Assembly (NCBI RefSeq): GCF_900112335.1
Contig: NZ_FOLG01000002.1
Location: forward strand, 109,163 to 173,162
Direction: 5' to 3'
DNA length: 64,000 bases
Source of the DNA: Tropicimonas isoalkanivorans
GTDB lineage: Bacteria; Pseudomonadota; Alphaproteobacteria; Rhodobacterales; Rhodobacteraceae
Every line of letters starts with the position of its first letter. Position 1 is the stretch's first letter. Shown in pieces: positions 35,915 to 42,791 of this stretch. The position numbers and the translations under genes are program-made. The notes under the pieces were generated by a model that saw nothing but the letters and a program-made list of their open reading frames with translations, was not told the DNA's origin and did no database searches.

Positions 35915-35950
35915 CAGCGCGACCGGAGCGAACGTCCGTTCAGAAGGACG

Positions 35951-35980
35951 ATGCAACTCACCAAGGAGCCATCACGATGA
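35951..35980 (+). CDS. Possible 9-residue leader peptide coupled to the next gene
   Basis: ATG at 35951 has AGAAGGA just upstream and encodes MQLTKEPSR. Its TGA overlaps the ATG of the next gene (ATGA), and the next gene's own GGAG lies inside the leader. It may couple or tune translation. Too short to assign by homology. Confidence 0.3.
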   Translation: MQLTKEPSR

Positions 35981-36249
35981 CCACGCGCCTGAACCCGATC
36001 ACCACCCCGCGCCACGAACTCCGCGCCGAGAAGGCGCGCCGGAATAAGGAAGCCGCGCTCGCGGCCTTCATCGGCAAGAAGGCCGAGATCGACGAGATGC
36101 TCGCCCGGCTGCAGACGCTGAGCGACGACCACTTCAACGCCCACCCCGACGAGATCAACTGGGGCCATGTCGGCACCCTCGAACACTACGCCAGCCTCCT
36201 GAAGCGCATCACCGACAGCGCCTTCGGCGAGGGCGAGCACGCCCGCTGA
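35977..36249 (+). CDS. Hypothetical phage early protein
   Basis: 90 residues, highly charged and helical (LRAEKARRNKEAALAAFIGK; INWGHVGTLEHYASLLKRI). I recognise it as a type of small protein carried in Rhodobacterales prophages but know no function. GGAG precedes the ATG. One of two plus-strand genes in this divergent early unit. Confidence 0.7.
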   Translation: MTTRLNPITTPRHELRAEKARRNKEAALAAFIGKKAEIDEMLARLQTLSDDHFNAHPDEINWGHVGTLEHYASLLKRITDSAFGEGEHAR

Positions 36250-36344
36250 TCTCCGGCACTGCCGGAACTCCCGCCGCGCGCCCTGCGCGGCTCGGGGTCG
36301 TAGGAGGCGCCGCATGACGCGGGCCCGAATACGGAGACGATCCC

Positions 36345-36917
36345 ATGACCAAGCTTTCTGACACCCAAGCCATCATCCTCAGCGCCGCCGCACAGCGCGA
36401 GGACCGCATCGCACTGCCGCTGCCCGAGAGCCTGCGCGGCGGCGCCGCTGCCAAGGTGGTCGGCGCGATGCTCGCGAAGAACTTCCTGCAGGAGGTCGAC
36501 GCCGACACGCGCAAGGGCGAGCTTATGTGGCGCGAGACCGGAGACGGCCACGGCGTCACGCTGGTTGCCACCGACGCGGGCCTTGCCGCCATCGGGATCG
36601 AGACCGAGGACGCGAACCCCGCGCCTGCGGGCGCGACGGACGCGCCTACCGAGGAGGCCGCGCCGGACACCCCCACCGTAGCCGAAACCGCGCCCAAGAC
36701 GCGCACACCGCGCGAGGGCACCAAGCAGGCCACGCTGATCGCCATGCTGCGCGCACCGGACGGCGCGACCATCGAGGAGATCATGGCCGCGACGGGCTGG
36801 CAGTCGCACACGGTGCGCGGCGCGATGGCGGGGGCGCTGAAGAAGAAGCTCGGGCTCGAGGTGACCTCGGAGAAGGTCGAGGATCGGGGGCGCGTGTACA
36901 AACTCCCCGCCGCCTGA
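36345..36917 (+). CDS. DUF3489 domain protein
   Basis: 190 residues. The C-terminal ~65 residues (TKQATLIAMLRAPDGATIEE and WQSHTVRGAMAGALKKKLGL) are the DUF3489 winged-helix-like domain. The N-terminal part may be a second DNA-binding segment, with an Ala/Pro/Thr linker between. Probably a DNA-binding phage accessory regulator. CGGAGA precedes the start. Confidence 0.8.
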   Translation: MTKLSDTQAIILSAAAQREDRIALPLPESLRGGAAAKVVGAMLAKNFLQEVDADTRKGELMWRETGDGHGVTLVATDAGLAAIGIETEDANPAPAGATDAPTEEAAPDTPTVAETAPKTRTPREGTKQATLIAMLRAPDGATIEEIMAATGWQSHTVRGAMAGALKKKLGLEVTSEKVEDRGRVYKLPAA

Positions 36918-36941
36918 CGCGCCGGACCCCGACAAGCTGAT

Positions 36942-36968
36942 GACCGCCGTCCCTACGGGGCGGCGGTC
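36942..36968. terminator. Bidirectional hairpin between convergent genes
   Basis: GACCGCCG and CGGCGGTC arms form a strong stem between the DUF3489 gene (plus) and the DUF7220 gene (minus). T tracts are weak on both sides. Confidence 0.5.
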
Positions 36969-36970
36969 GA

Positions 36971-37195
36971 TCATTTGGCGCTCCGCATCCGGATCGCCTC
37001 GAACACCCGCCGCAAGGCGAAGGAACGGGCGATCGAGACGACGGTGAAAATGGCGCCCATCTTCAGGTTCTGCGCCAGCGTCGTGTGCAGCCCGAAGATC
37101 GGGAAGATCAGGATCTGCGTCACGACCGCGACGCCGTAGCCGACGATCACGTTGGCGACGGACTCGACCAGCGACATGAGGCGGGTCTGCTTCAT
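36971..37195 (-). CDS. DUF7220 family small membrane protein
   Basis: 74 residues with two hydrophobic segments (VANVIVGYGVAVVTQILIFP; AIFTVVSIARSFALRRVF). It matches small phage DUF7220 proteins of unknown role. Its ATG overlaps the stop of the alternative methyltransferase C-terminal frame (ATGA). Confidence 0.75.
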   Translation of the reverse strand: MKQTRLMSLVESVANVIVGYGVAVVTQILIFPIFGLHTTLAQNLKMGAIFTVVSIARSFALRRVFEAIRMRSAK

Positions 37196-37204
37196 GCCGC
37201 TGCC

Positions 37205-37917
37205 TCATCCATCGGCCAGCAGTTCAGCCGCGAGAGTTCGCAGCGCATGCGCCGCAACCAAGGGGACCACGCCGTTGCCACAGAGGCGAAGCCGGTCCAC
37301 CCGGTGGGCCAACCCATCAGTGCCTCGACGAACAGCGGGTTCAAGGTCCGGCGCGGCTCGGAGGTATCGCTCCCAGCCATCGGCGTCACCAGGACCTGGC
37401 GGCCAAGCAGGCCGTTCACCGGCGTGTTCGCGAGTGTCGTCGCCCCGTCCTTGTGATCCCGCGCCGTCGGCGTCATCCACAATCCCACCGCATGGGTCAG
37501 ATCGGCCGTCTTGCGGTTGCCCGCGCTCGGCTTGCAGCCGTCGTTCGCCATCGGCGTCGGCCAGTCCCGCGCCATGCGGTCCAGACCCTTCTCGTCTCGT
37601 CGTTCGCCGCCCCGGCTGCGGAAACTGTCGGTCTGCGGCGTGGGCCACATCGCAGCCGTGGTCGCCAGGTTCATGCCGTGCTGGCCCGCTTTCTGCGACG
37701 GCGTCGGTATTGTCTGCCTGTTCTCGTTGGCGCTGGCCCTTGGCGTCGGCCAGAGCCGCAGCAGTTCCGTCCGGTTCCCGCCACTCGACCGGGTGCCAGA
37801 GCAGGCGCGCGGGGTCGGCCAGCTCGTCCCCTTCGCGGATGGCGAGGATGAAGAGCCGCTCGCGCTTGTGGGGCGCGCCGACTTCCGCCGCCGTGAAGAG
37901 GCCTGCCGCAAGGCGGT
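37205..37917 (-). pseudogene. DNA cytosine methyltransferase, C-terminal part, cut off by IS110
   Basis: Directly after the IS110 end the frame resumes YRLAAGLFTAAEVGAPHKRERLF (motif VIII region) and ends with RVDRLRLCGNGVVP, the motif X segment of C5 cytosine methyltransferases. Together with 39074-39541 it would reconstitute one gene. The overlapping frame ending at 37192 also looks coding (WPTPRASANENR, NPLFVEALMGWPTGWT) and ends in an ATGA overlap with DUF7220, so this segment may be read in two frames. No start codon of its own is evident. Confidence 0.75.
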
Positions 37918-37931
37918 AGTATCCGTCTTGG

Positions 37932-38867
37932 TCAAGCGGGTCTGTCGACCCATTTCCGGCCGTCGCGCAGCAGCGCGTTGGCCAGCAGGACGAGCTTGCG
38001 CATGACGGCGGTGATGGCGACCTTCGGTGCCTTTCCACTTTCGATCAGCTGGCGGTACTTGCACTTGAGGGCCGCGTTAAACCGAATCGCGACGAGGGCC
38101 GGCATGAAGATCGCGGAACGCAGGGTCGCGCGCCCACCACGGATCATCTCCTTTCCCTTCCACTTGCCGGAACGGCGCGTGAACGGCGCCAGACCGGCGA
38201 GGCTCGCCGCCTGTTTCGGCTCGAGGGTCCCGAGCTCGGGCATCTCTATTAGCAGCATGCAGGCGGTCACGGCGCCGATGCCGGGAATGCTGGTGAGGAT
38301 ATCGAGACGCCCGGCCAACTCAGGATCATCGGCGATCCTGGCGGCGATGGTCTCGTCAATCTCGACGAGCTGCTTCTCGATGATGGCCAGCCGCGCTTTC
38401 GCCTGGCGGCGGATCAAGCCGATCACTGCCTTGTCAGTGCGGTTCCCCGTAGCAGTCCGGTCCTTGATCAGCGCCAGCCGCGCGACGTGCAACTCTCGCA
38501 ACTCATTCATGAGTTCGCCGCGAACCGGCCGCGGCGGCAGATCGAGCGCGAGGCCCATCCGCGCCAATAGCATGGCATCCACCCGATCGGTCTTGGCCTG
38601 CGTCCCCGTGGCCTCCGCGAAGCGGCGCGCCTGTCGGGGATTGACCTTGACCAGCGCATGGCCCGCCCTTGCGAGCGCTTCCTCCATTGCGCGATGATAG
38701 GGGCCGGTCGGTTCGTAGACGATCCGCAATCCTTCGGGGTTGCCGATCCATCTCAGCAAATTCTTGAACCCCGCCTTGTCGTTGCCGAACCCCTTGTGCT
38801 TCCGATCCGAGAGCCGGAACGCGTCCAGACGGTCTTTTGATATGTCGATGCCGATGATATCCTGCAT
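37932..38867 (-). CDS. IS110-family DEDD/serine transposase (bridge-RNA-guided recombinase family)
   Basis: 311 residues. The RuvC-like DEDD residues are Asp8 (GIDISKD), Glu52 (VYEPTG), Asp94 and Asp97 (KTDRVDA). The C-terminal Tnp_20 domain has SIPGIGAVTA and the probable catalytic Ser251 (GGRATLRSAIF). All key residues are present, so the enzyme looks intact. In the IS621 paradigm this protein uses a noncoding RNA from the left end to pair donor and target DNA. Confidence 0.93.
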   Translation of the reverse strand: MQDIIGIDISKDRLDAFRLSDRKHKGFGNDKAGFKNLLRWIGNPEGLRIVYEPTGPYHRAMEEALARAGHALVKVNPRQARRFAEATGTQAKTDRVDAMLLARMGLALDLPPRPVRGELMNELRELHVARLALIKDRTATGNRTDKAVIGLIRRQAKARLAIIEKQLVEIDETIAARIADDPELAGRLDILTSIPGIGAVTACMLLIEMPELGTLEPKQAASLAGLAPFTRRSGKWKGKEMIRGGRATLRSAIFMPALVAIRFNAALKCKYRQLIESGKAPKVAITAVMRKLVLLANALLRDGRKWVDRPA

Positions 38868-39072
38868 CCGTCTTTTCCTTACCTCTGCTTGTCATGCAGG
38901 CCCGAAGCCCTGCTATCCGTTCAGGTCATGAGAAAAGACAGGGGCGATCACACTACCGCACGGCCCATAACGACCGACCCTTTATCGATCCGTCCCCCGC
39001 CGCTACCCGGCATATTTGGGTGCCGGGCAGCAACTCCCTTATCGCAAAGGAGCCGAGGGAAGTCATAAGACA
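38868..39072 (-). ncRNA. Predicted IS110 bridge RNA
   Basis: Noncoding left end upstream of the transposase. In transcript order: a 5' hairpin CCCGGCA/TGCCGGG (39027-39006); a target loop with ATGGGC (38968-38963) and GCGGTAG (38959-38953); and a donor loop with ACGGATA (38920-38914) and GACAAG (38893-38888) closed by GCAGG/CCTGC. ATGGGC equals the left target flank plus first core base, and GCGGTAG is the complement of CTACCGC on the right target flank. ACGGATA equals the element's right end, and GACAAG is the complement of CTTGTC at its left end. This matches the guide order known for IS621. Confidence 0.8.
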
Positions 39073-39073
39073 A

Positions 39074-39541
39074 GCCCATGCCGACCAGTCCTGCGGCGAC
39101 TTCGGGGAAGCCGAGGCGGAGATGATGGGCGACATTCTCGAGGAAGACGAAGGGCGGTTCGACCTCGCCGATGATGCGGGCGACATGCGGCCAGAGGTGG
39201 CGCGGGTCGTCGGCGCCCCGGCGTTTGCCCGCGACGGAGAACGGCTGGCACGGATAGCCCGCAGTGACGATGTCCACCGCGCCGCGCCACGGGCGGCCGT
39301 CGAAAGTTGCAACATCGTCCCAGACAACAGCCTGATCCAGGGACGCGTCTTCCATCCGCGCCACGAGAGTGGCTGCGGCGAAGGTTTCCCGTTCGACATG
39401 GCCCACAGCACGATATCCGGGGATGGCGATGGTGAGCCCGAGGTCGATACCGCCCGCGCCGGAGCAGAGGGAGAGGCCGAACAGACATGCGTCTCCGGCT
39501 CCGGAAGCGTCTCCGGAGGAAGGTAGAGCCAGGTCATGCAT
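39074..39541 (-). pseudogene. DNA cytosine methyltransferase, N-terminal part, cut off by IS110
   Basis: About 156 codons from the ATG at 39541. Motif I is LSLCSGAGGIDLG, motif IV contains the catalytic PCQPFSVAGKRRG, and motif VI is VFLENVAHH. The gene proper ends at VGMG; the next 40 or so residues before the stop at 38948 are IS110 sequence. The C-terminal half lies at 37205-37917. Before interruption it would have methylated cytosine in phage DNA, probably against host restriction. Confidence 0.85.
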
Positions 39542-39542
39542 G

Positions 39543-40907
39543 TCACGCGGCGGTCTGGCGCTTTCGCGCGGGTTCGGGTTCGGCGTCCGTGTCCGGCGTA
39601 TCGGTGACGTCGCCCAGCCGCTCCGCCTTCACCTGCGCGAAGGTCCGGCCGTCGCCGTCGAGGATCGCGTCCTTGTCGGTTTCGGCCTGCCAACGCTCCA
39701 CGGCGACATCGACATACGCCGCGCTGATCTCCATTGCGAAGACGCGGCGGCCATTGGCCTCGCCCGCCATGATCTGCGACCCGGAGCCGGAGAACGGCTC
39801 ATAGCAGAGGCCGCCCCGCGCCACATGCTGGCGCATCGGGATCCCGAAGGCGTCGAGCGGCTTCGGCGTCGGATGGTCAGGCCGGTCATCCTTGGCGAAG
39901 CTGGGAAGCGCCCATGTCGATGGCAGCGTTTCCTCGGCCACCTTCGGCGGGCGGTTCGGGCGACGCCAGCCCATGAAACAGGGCTCGTGCTTCCAGAGGT
40001 AATGCGACCGGGTCAGGACGCCCCGGTCTTTCACCCAGATGATTTGCTGATGCACAAAGGCGCCTGCCTTCTCCCAGCAGGCTTCCAGCATCGCCTGGCG
40101 GCGCGAGGCGTGCCAGCAGTACCAGGCAGCATCCTCGGCGATGGCTTCCGCCACGGCTGCAGCGATGAACCCGTCATAGAGTTCCGCGCCCTGCGAACTG
40201 TCGTCCCAAGTCGTGCCGTAGGACGCCGACCAGTCCTTGTTGCGGGTCGGATGGTTCGAGCCGTCGTAGTCGACGAGATACGGTGGATCGGTCGCGAAAA
40301 GGATCGCGCGCTCACCGTTCATCAGGCGGCGCACATCGGCCGCGCTGGTGCTGTCGCCGCAGAGCAGCCGGTGATCGCCGAGGATCCAGAGATCGCCCGT
40401 CCGCGACGCCGGATTGCGTGGGGGTTCGGGGATGGTCACCGGCGGCACGGAGCCCCCGGCGCCCTCTTCCTCGCCGCCACCGTCGAGATCGAAGGCCAGC
40501 AGCTTGTCGAGTTCGCCATCGGAAAACCCGACCAGCGACAGGTCGAAGTCTTCGGCCAGCAGGTCGTTCAGTTCCGCCGACAGCAGCGCCTCGTCCCAGG
40601 TGCCGAGTTCCGTCAGCTTGTTGTCCGCAATCCGGTACGCCCGGCGCTGCGCTTCGGTCAGGTGCCCGAGCACGATCACCGGCGCCTCGGTCAGCCCGAG
40701 CTGCGTCGCGGCCAGCACGCGCCCGTGGCCTGCTATCAGTTCGCCGTCCTCGCCGACGAGGCAGGGCACGGTCCAGCCGAACTCGGCCATGCTGGCGGCG
40801 ATCTTCGCGACCTGATCCGCGCCATGCGCCTTCGCGTTCTTCGCGTAGGGCTGGAGGCGCGACAGCGGCCACGTCTCGATCGCGTCCGGGGCGAAGCTCA
40901 ACGTCAT
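39543..40907 (-). CDS. ParB-domain adenine DNA methyltransferase
   Basis: 454 residues from the ATG at 40907. The N-terminal ~110 residues are a ParB/Srx-like domain (LIAGHGRVLAATQLG; YRIADNKL). The C-terminal part is an N6-adenine/N4-cytosine methyltransferase with DPPYLVDY as catalytic motif and FSGSGSQIMA as the AdoMet site. This fusion is common in alphaproteobacterial phages and may modify phage DNA against restriction. It ends 2 bases before the interrupted cytosine methyltransferase gene. Confidence 0.9.
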   Translation of the reverse strand: MTLSFAPDAIETWPLSRLQPYAKNAKAHGADQVAKIAASMAEFGWTVPCLVGEDGELIAGHGRVLAATQLGLTEAPVIVLGHLTEAQRRAYRIADNKLTELGTWDEALLSAELNDLLAEDFDLSLVGFSDGELDKLLAFDLDGGGEEEGAGGSVPPVTIPEPPRNPASRTGDLWILGDHRLLCGDSTSAADVRRLMNGERAILFATDPPYLVDYDGSNHPTRNKDWSASYGTTWDDSSQGAELYDGFIAAAVAEAIAEDAAWYCWHASRRQAMLEACWEKAGAFVHQQIIWVKDRGVLTRSHYLWKHEPCFMGWRRPNRPPKVAEETLPSTWALPSFAKDDRPDHPTPKPLDAFGIPMRQHVARGGLCYEPFSGSGSQIMAGEANGRRVFAMEISAAYVDVAVERWQAETDKDAILDGDGRTFAQVKAERLGDVTDTPDTDAEPEPARKRQTAA

Positions 40908-41323
40908 GATGGGCACGGTTCCTCGGTCGGGTGGATGCCGGTGGCTTCCGGACTCCGGATGCCGGGCCGGACTCCACACGGGGTCCAGCGGCCACCAGCG
41001 GTGTCCGGTCGGAAGGCCAGCGTTCATTGGTGTTTGCGCGGGGCGCGCGTGGCTCCGGCTTCCGGGTGGCTTCCCAAAAATCCGGCCCTGTCGCTGGCGA
41101 TGTTCCGCGCTTCGCCCGCCAGCATACGAATATCGCCAGGAAGGAACCGGAAACTGCCGTGGGCTGGACTCCGGCCGGACCCTCGCTGGATACCGGGGTC
41201 CAGAAGGCTCCCGTCAACGCAAAGGGGAGAGCGAGCTTTCCAGCGCACCCTCCCCATCTTGCCTTCGGAATAGCATGGATCTGTTGCAGATGTCGAAGGG
41301 AAAAGTGTTGCAACACATTGGAG
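40908..41323. other. 416-bp stretch without a recognisable gene
   Basis: No frame here reads as a known protein. It contains repeated short words, for example GGACTCC (40950, 40969 and 41165 areas) and GGGGTCCAG (40980 and 41194 areas). It could hold the promoter region of the methyltransferase genes or be remnant sequence. Confidence 0.4.
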
Positions 41324-41704
41324 TCACTGCGCATTCAGGCGCGCAGCGATCTTGGTCAGCGCCAGCTGCCAGCGACGCCACGCGGTGGTGCGGTCGCAAC
41401 CGAGTTCGCCGCTGATCTGCTTCCACGGCACCCGAGCCGCGCGCGACCAGACCAGCTTGCGCTCCGCCTCCTCGATCCAGAGCACCCAGTCGAAGGTCTG
41501 CTCGAGCCGGGTGATCGCGGCGGCCGAGGGCCAGACCCGCATCGGCTGCGGCTCCATCGCCGCGATCTCGCGGCTGGTCCGCACGATGTCGGGCCAGGTG
41601 TTAAAGTAGCCCTGCGCCTTGACGGGCGGCAGCTTGCGGAGGGTGCGGAACGCTTCCTCGAAATGATCGGCGACGCAGTCGGCGGTCCATTCGCGATCAG
41701 CCAT
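41324..41704 (-). CDS. DUF6362 family phage protein (HTH-like)
   Basis: 126 residues from the ATG at 41704. Conserved landmarks: DHFEEAFRTLRKLP, FDWVLWIEEAERKLVW and a C-terminal helix-turn-helix-like WKQISGELGCDRTTAWRRW. It matches DUF6362 proteins of Rhodobacterales phages; probably DNA-binding. It overlaps the next small gene by 8 bases. Confidence 0.75.
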   Translation of the reverse strand: MADREWTADCVADHFEEAFRTLRKLPPVKAQGYFNTWPDIVRTSREIAAMEPQPMRVWPSAAAITRLEQTFDWVLWIEEAERKLVWSRAARVPWKQISGELGCDRTTAWRRWQLALTKIAARLNAQ

Positions 41705-41897
41705 GGCGCGCCTCCCTGTCGGACGGACGCGGGCCGTAGAGCTTCTCACCCAGCTGGCGGACCAGTTCACGCTCGGGCCAGGTGAGGCGGTCGTCATCGG
41801 CGGAGACCGCGAGGACGCCCTGTTCCTGCCAGCCCTCGCGCTTGACCTGCTCGGGATCCCGGCGTTGGCCGCCGTAGCCATGGGGGTGCCATCTCAT
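41697..41897 (-). CDS. Small hypothetical phage protein
   Basis: 66 residues (RWHPHGYGGQRRDPEQVKRE; TWPERELVRQLGEKLYG). A short conserved-looking protein common beside DUF6362 genes. It overlaps both neighbours (8 bases downstream, 4 bases upstream), supporting that it is translated. No function known. Confidence 0.6.
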   Translation of the reverse strand: MRWHPHGYGGQRRDPEQVKREGWQEQGVLAVSADDDRLTWPERELVRQLGEKLYGPRPSDREARHG

Positions 41898-42433
41898 GCG
41901 ACACCTCCCTTCGTCTCGATCGCCCAGAGCAGGATGGCGATGGCGTCGGCCTCGTTGTCGTCAGCGGGGCTAAAGCCGCGAGCGCGGACGGCGGCGACCA
42001 TGGCGGCCTTGTCGGCGTTGCCCTTGCCCGAGGCGTGACGCTTGATCGTGCCGACCGGAACGCCCTCGTAGGGCACGCCGCGCAGTTCCGCCCATGCGGT
42101 CAGCGTAGCCATGAGCCCGCCGTAGATGTGGCTCGCGTCGGTGCCCGCGTGGCGGCGGACTTCCTCGAACCAGATGGCGGCGACGGGCCCGGACAGCCGG
42201 TCGATCTCGGTCAGCCAGTTGGTGAAGCGCAGGTAGCGCATGCCGCCGCCGTCGAAGCGGCCTGGGCGCAGCGAGACGGTGCCGCTGGTGATCAGACCGT
42301 CATGGCCGCGGATCGCCCAGCCGGTCGAGGTGCCGAGGTCGAGCGCGAGGGTGCAGCGGTTGCGGGGCGTGTCGTGCGGCAGCGATTCAAACCTTGCGCC
42401 GTCGCAAGTCGGGATCAGAGTCGGCTGAGCCAT
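41894..42433 (-). CDS. RuvC-like phage Holliday junction resolvase
   Basis: 179 residues from the ATG at 42433, with GGAGAC upstream. RNase H-fold motifs: LALDLGTSTGWAI with the first Asp, WFEEV with Glu, and DNEADAIAI with the final acidic pair. Phage RuvC-like nucleases resolve branched DNA before packaging. Confidence 0.85.
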   Translation of the reverse strand: MAQPTLIPTCDGARFESLPHDTPRNRCTLALDLGTSTGWAIRGHDGLITSGTVSLRPGRFDGGGMRYLRFTNWLTEIDRLSGPVAAIWFEEVRRHAGTDASHIYGGLMATLTAWAELRGVPYEGVPVGTIKRHASGKGNADKAAMVAAVRARGFSPADDNEADAIAILLWAIETKGGVA

Positions 42434-42565
42434 GATGGGTCTCCTTTGCCGGGGGCCTGTGGTGGTGGAAGACGACGGCGGTCTGGTGCTTGGCGGTACG
42501 GGGCCGCCGTCGTCGGATCGGGAAGCACAAGGGAGCGTCACGGCGGCGCGCGCGGCTGGCCCGGA

Positions 42566-42619
42566 CGTATGGGAGGAGTGGCCAACCCTGTGGGGTGGCC
42601 CTCCCATACGTAGTATGGG
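42566..42619 (-). promoter_or_regulatory. Mutually exclusive hairpins, possible attenuator
   Basis: CGTATGGGAG (42566-42575) can pair with CTCCCATACG (42601-42610), enclosing a further GGCCAACCC/GGGGTGGCC stem. The same CTCCCATAC can instead pair with GTATGGG (42613-42619). The two structures cannot coexist, a layout typical of attenuation, between the primase-helicase and RuvC genes. Confidence 0.4.
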
Positions 42620-42673
42620 GGTTTGACACCTAACTGTTCCGAGGCGTTCAAGTGGCTGAAATCATTGCGGAAT

Positions 42674-42791
42674 AAGACTTCATGAAGTCTTCGGGCATGA
42701 GTTAGGGACCTAACTCTTATTTCCCCGTAACCCGTTGATTTCGTTGAGTGCACAGTTGGCGCTGTCATATGAGTCAGGCCTCACTCATATG
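42674..42791. promoter_or_regulatory. Cluster of three palindromes
   Basis: AAGACTTCATGAAGTCTT (42674-42691) is a perfect 18-base palindrome. GAGTTAGG-GA-CCTAACTC (42699-42716) and a 26-base near-palindrome starting CATATGAGT (42766-42791, overlapping the end of the next gene) follow. They could be operators or part of a replication origin. A minus-strand 76-codon frame (42538-42768) crosses them; I do not call it a gene. Confidence 0.45.

Larger units (their letters stand above)
37918..39073 (-). mobile_element. IS110-family insertion sequence in a phage cytosine methyltransferase gene
   Basis: About 1.15 kb. The methyltransferase reading frame breaks after GMG at 39074 and resumes with YRLAAG at 37918. 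CT dinucleotides stand at both junctions, as expected for IS110 core recombination. On the element's strand there is a ~205-base noncoding left end, the transposase gene, and a very short (~13 base) right end, with no terminal inverted repeats. This is the layout of bridge-RNA-encoding IS110 elements such as IS621. Confidence 0.88.

Noticed and set aside
38948..39073. Apparent continuation of the cytosine methyltransferase to a stop at 38948
   Set aside because: These codons lie inside the IS110 left end, not in the original gene.
42538..42768. 76-codon minus-strand frame in the palindrome region
   Set aside because: It crosses several palindromes, lacks a clear ribosome binding site and matches nothing I can name; left as possible but unsupported.
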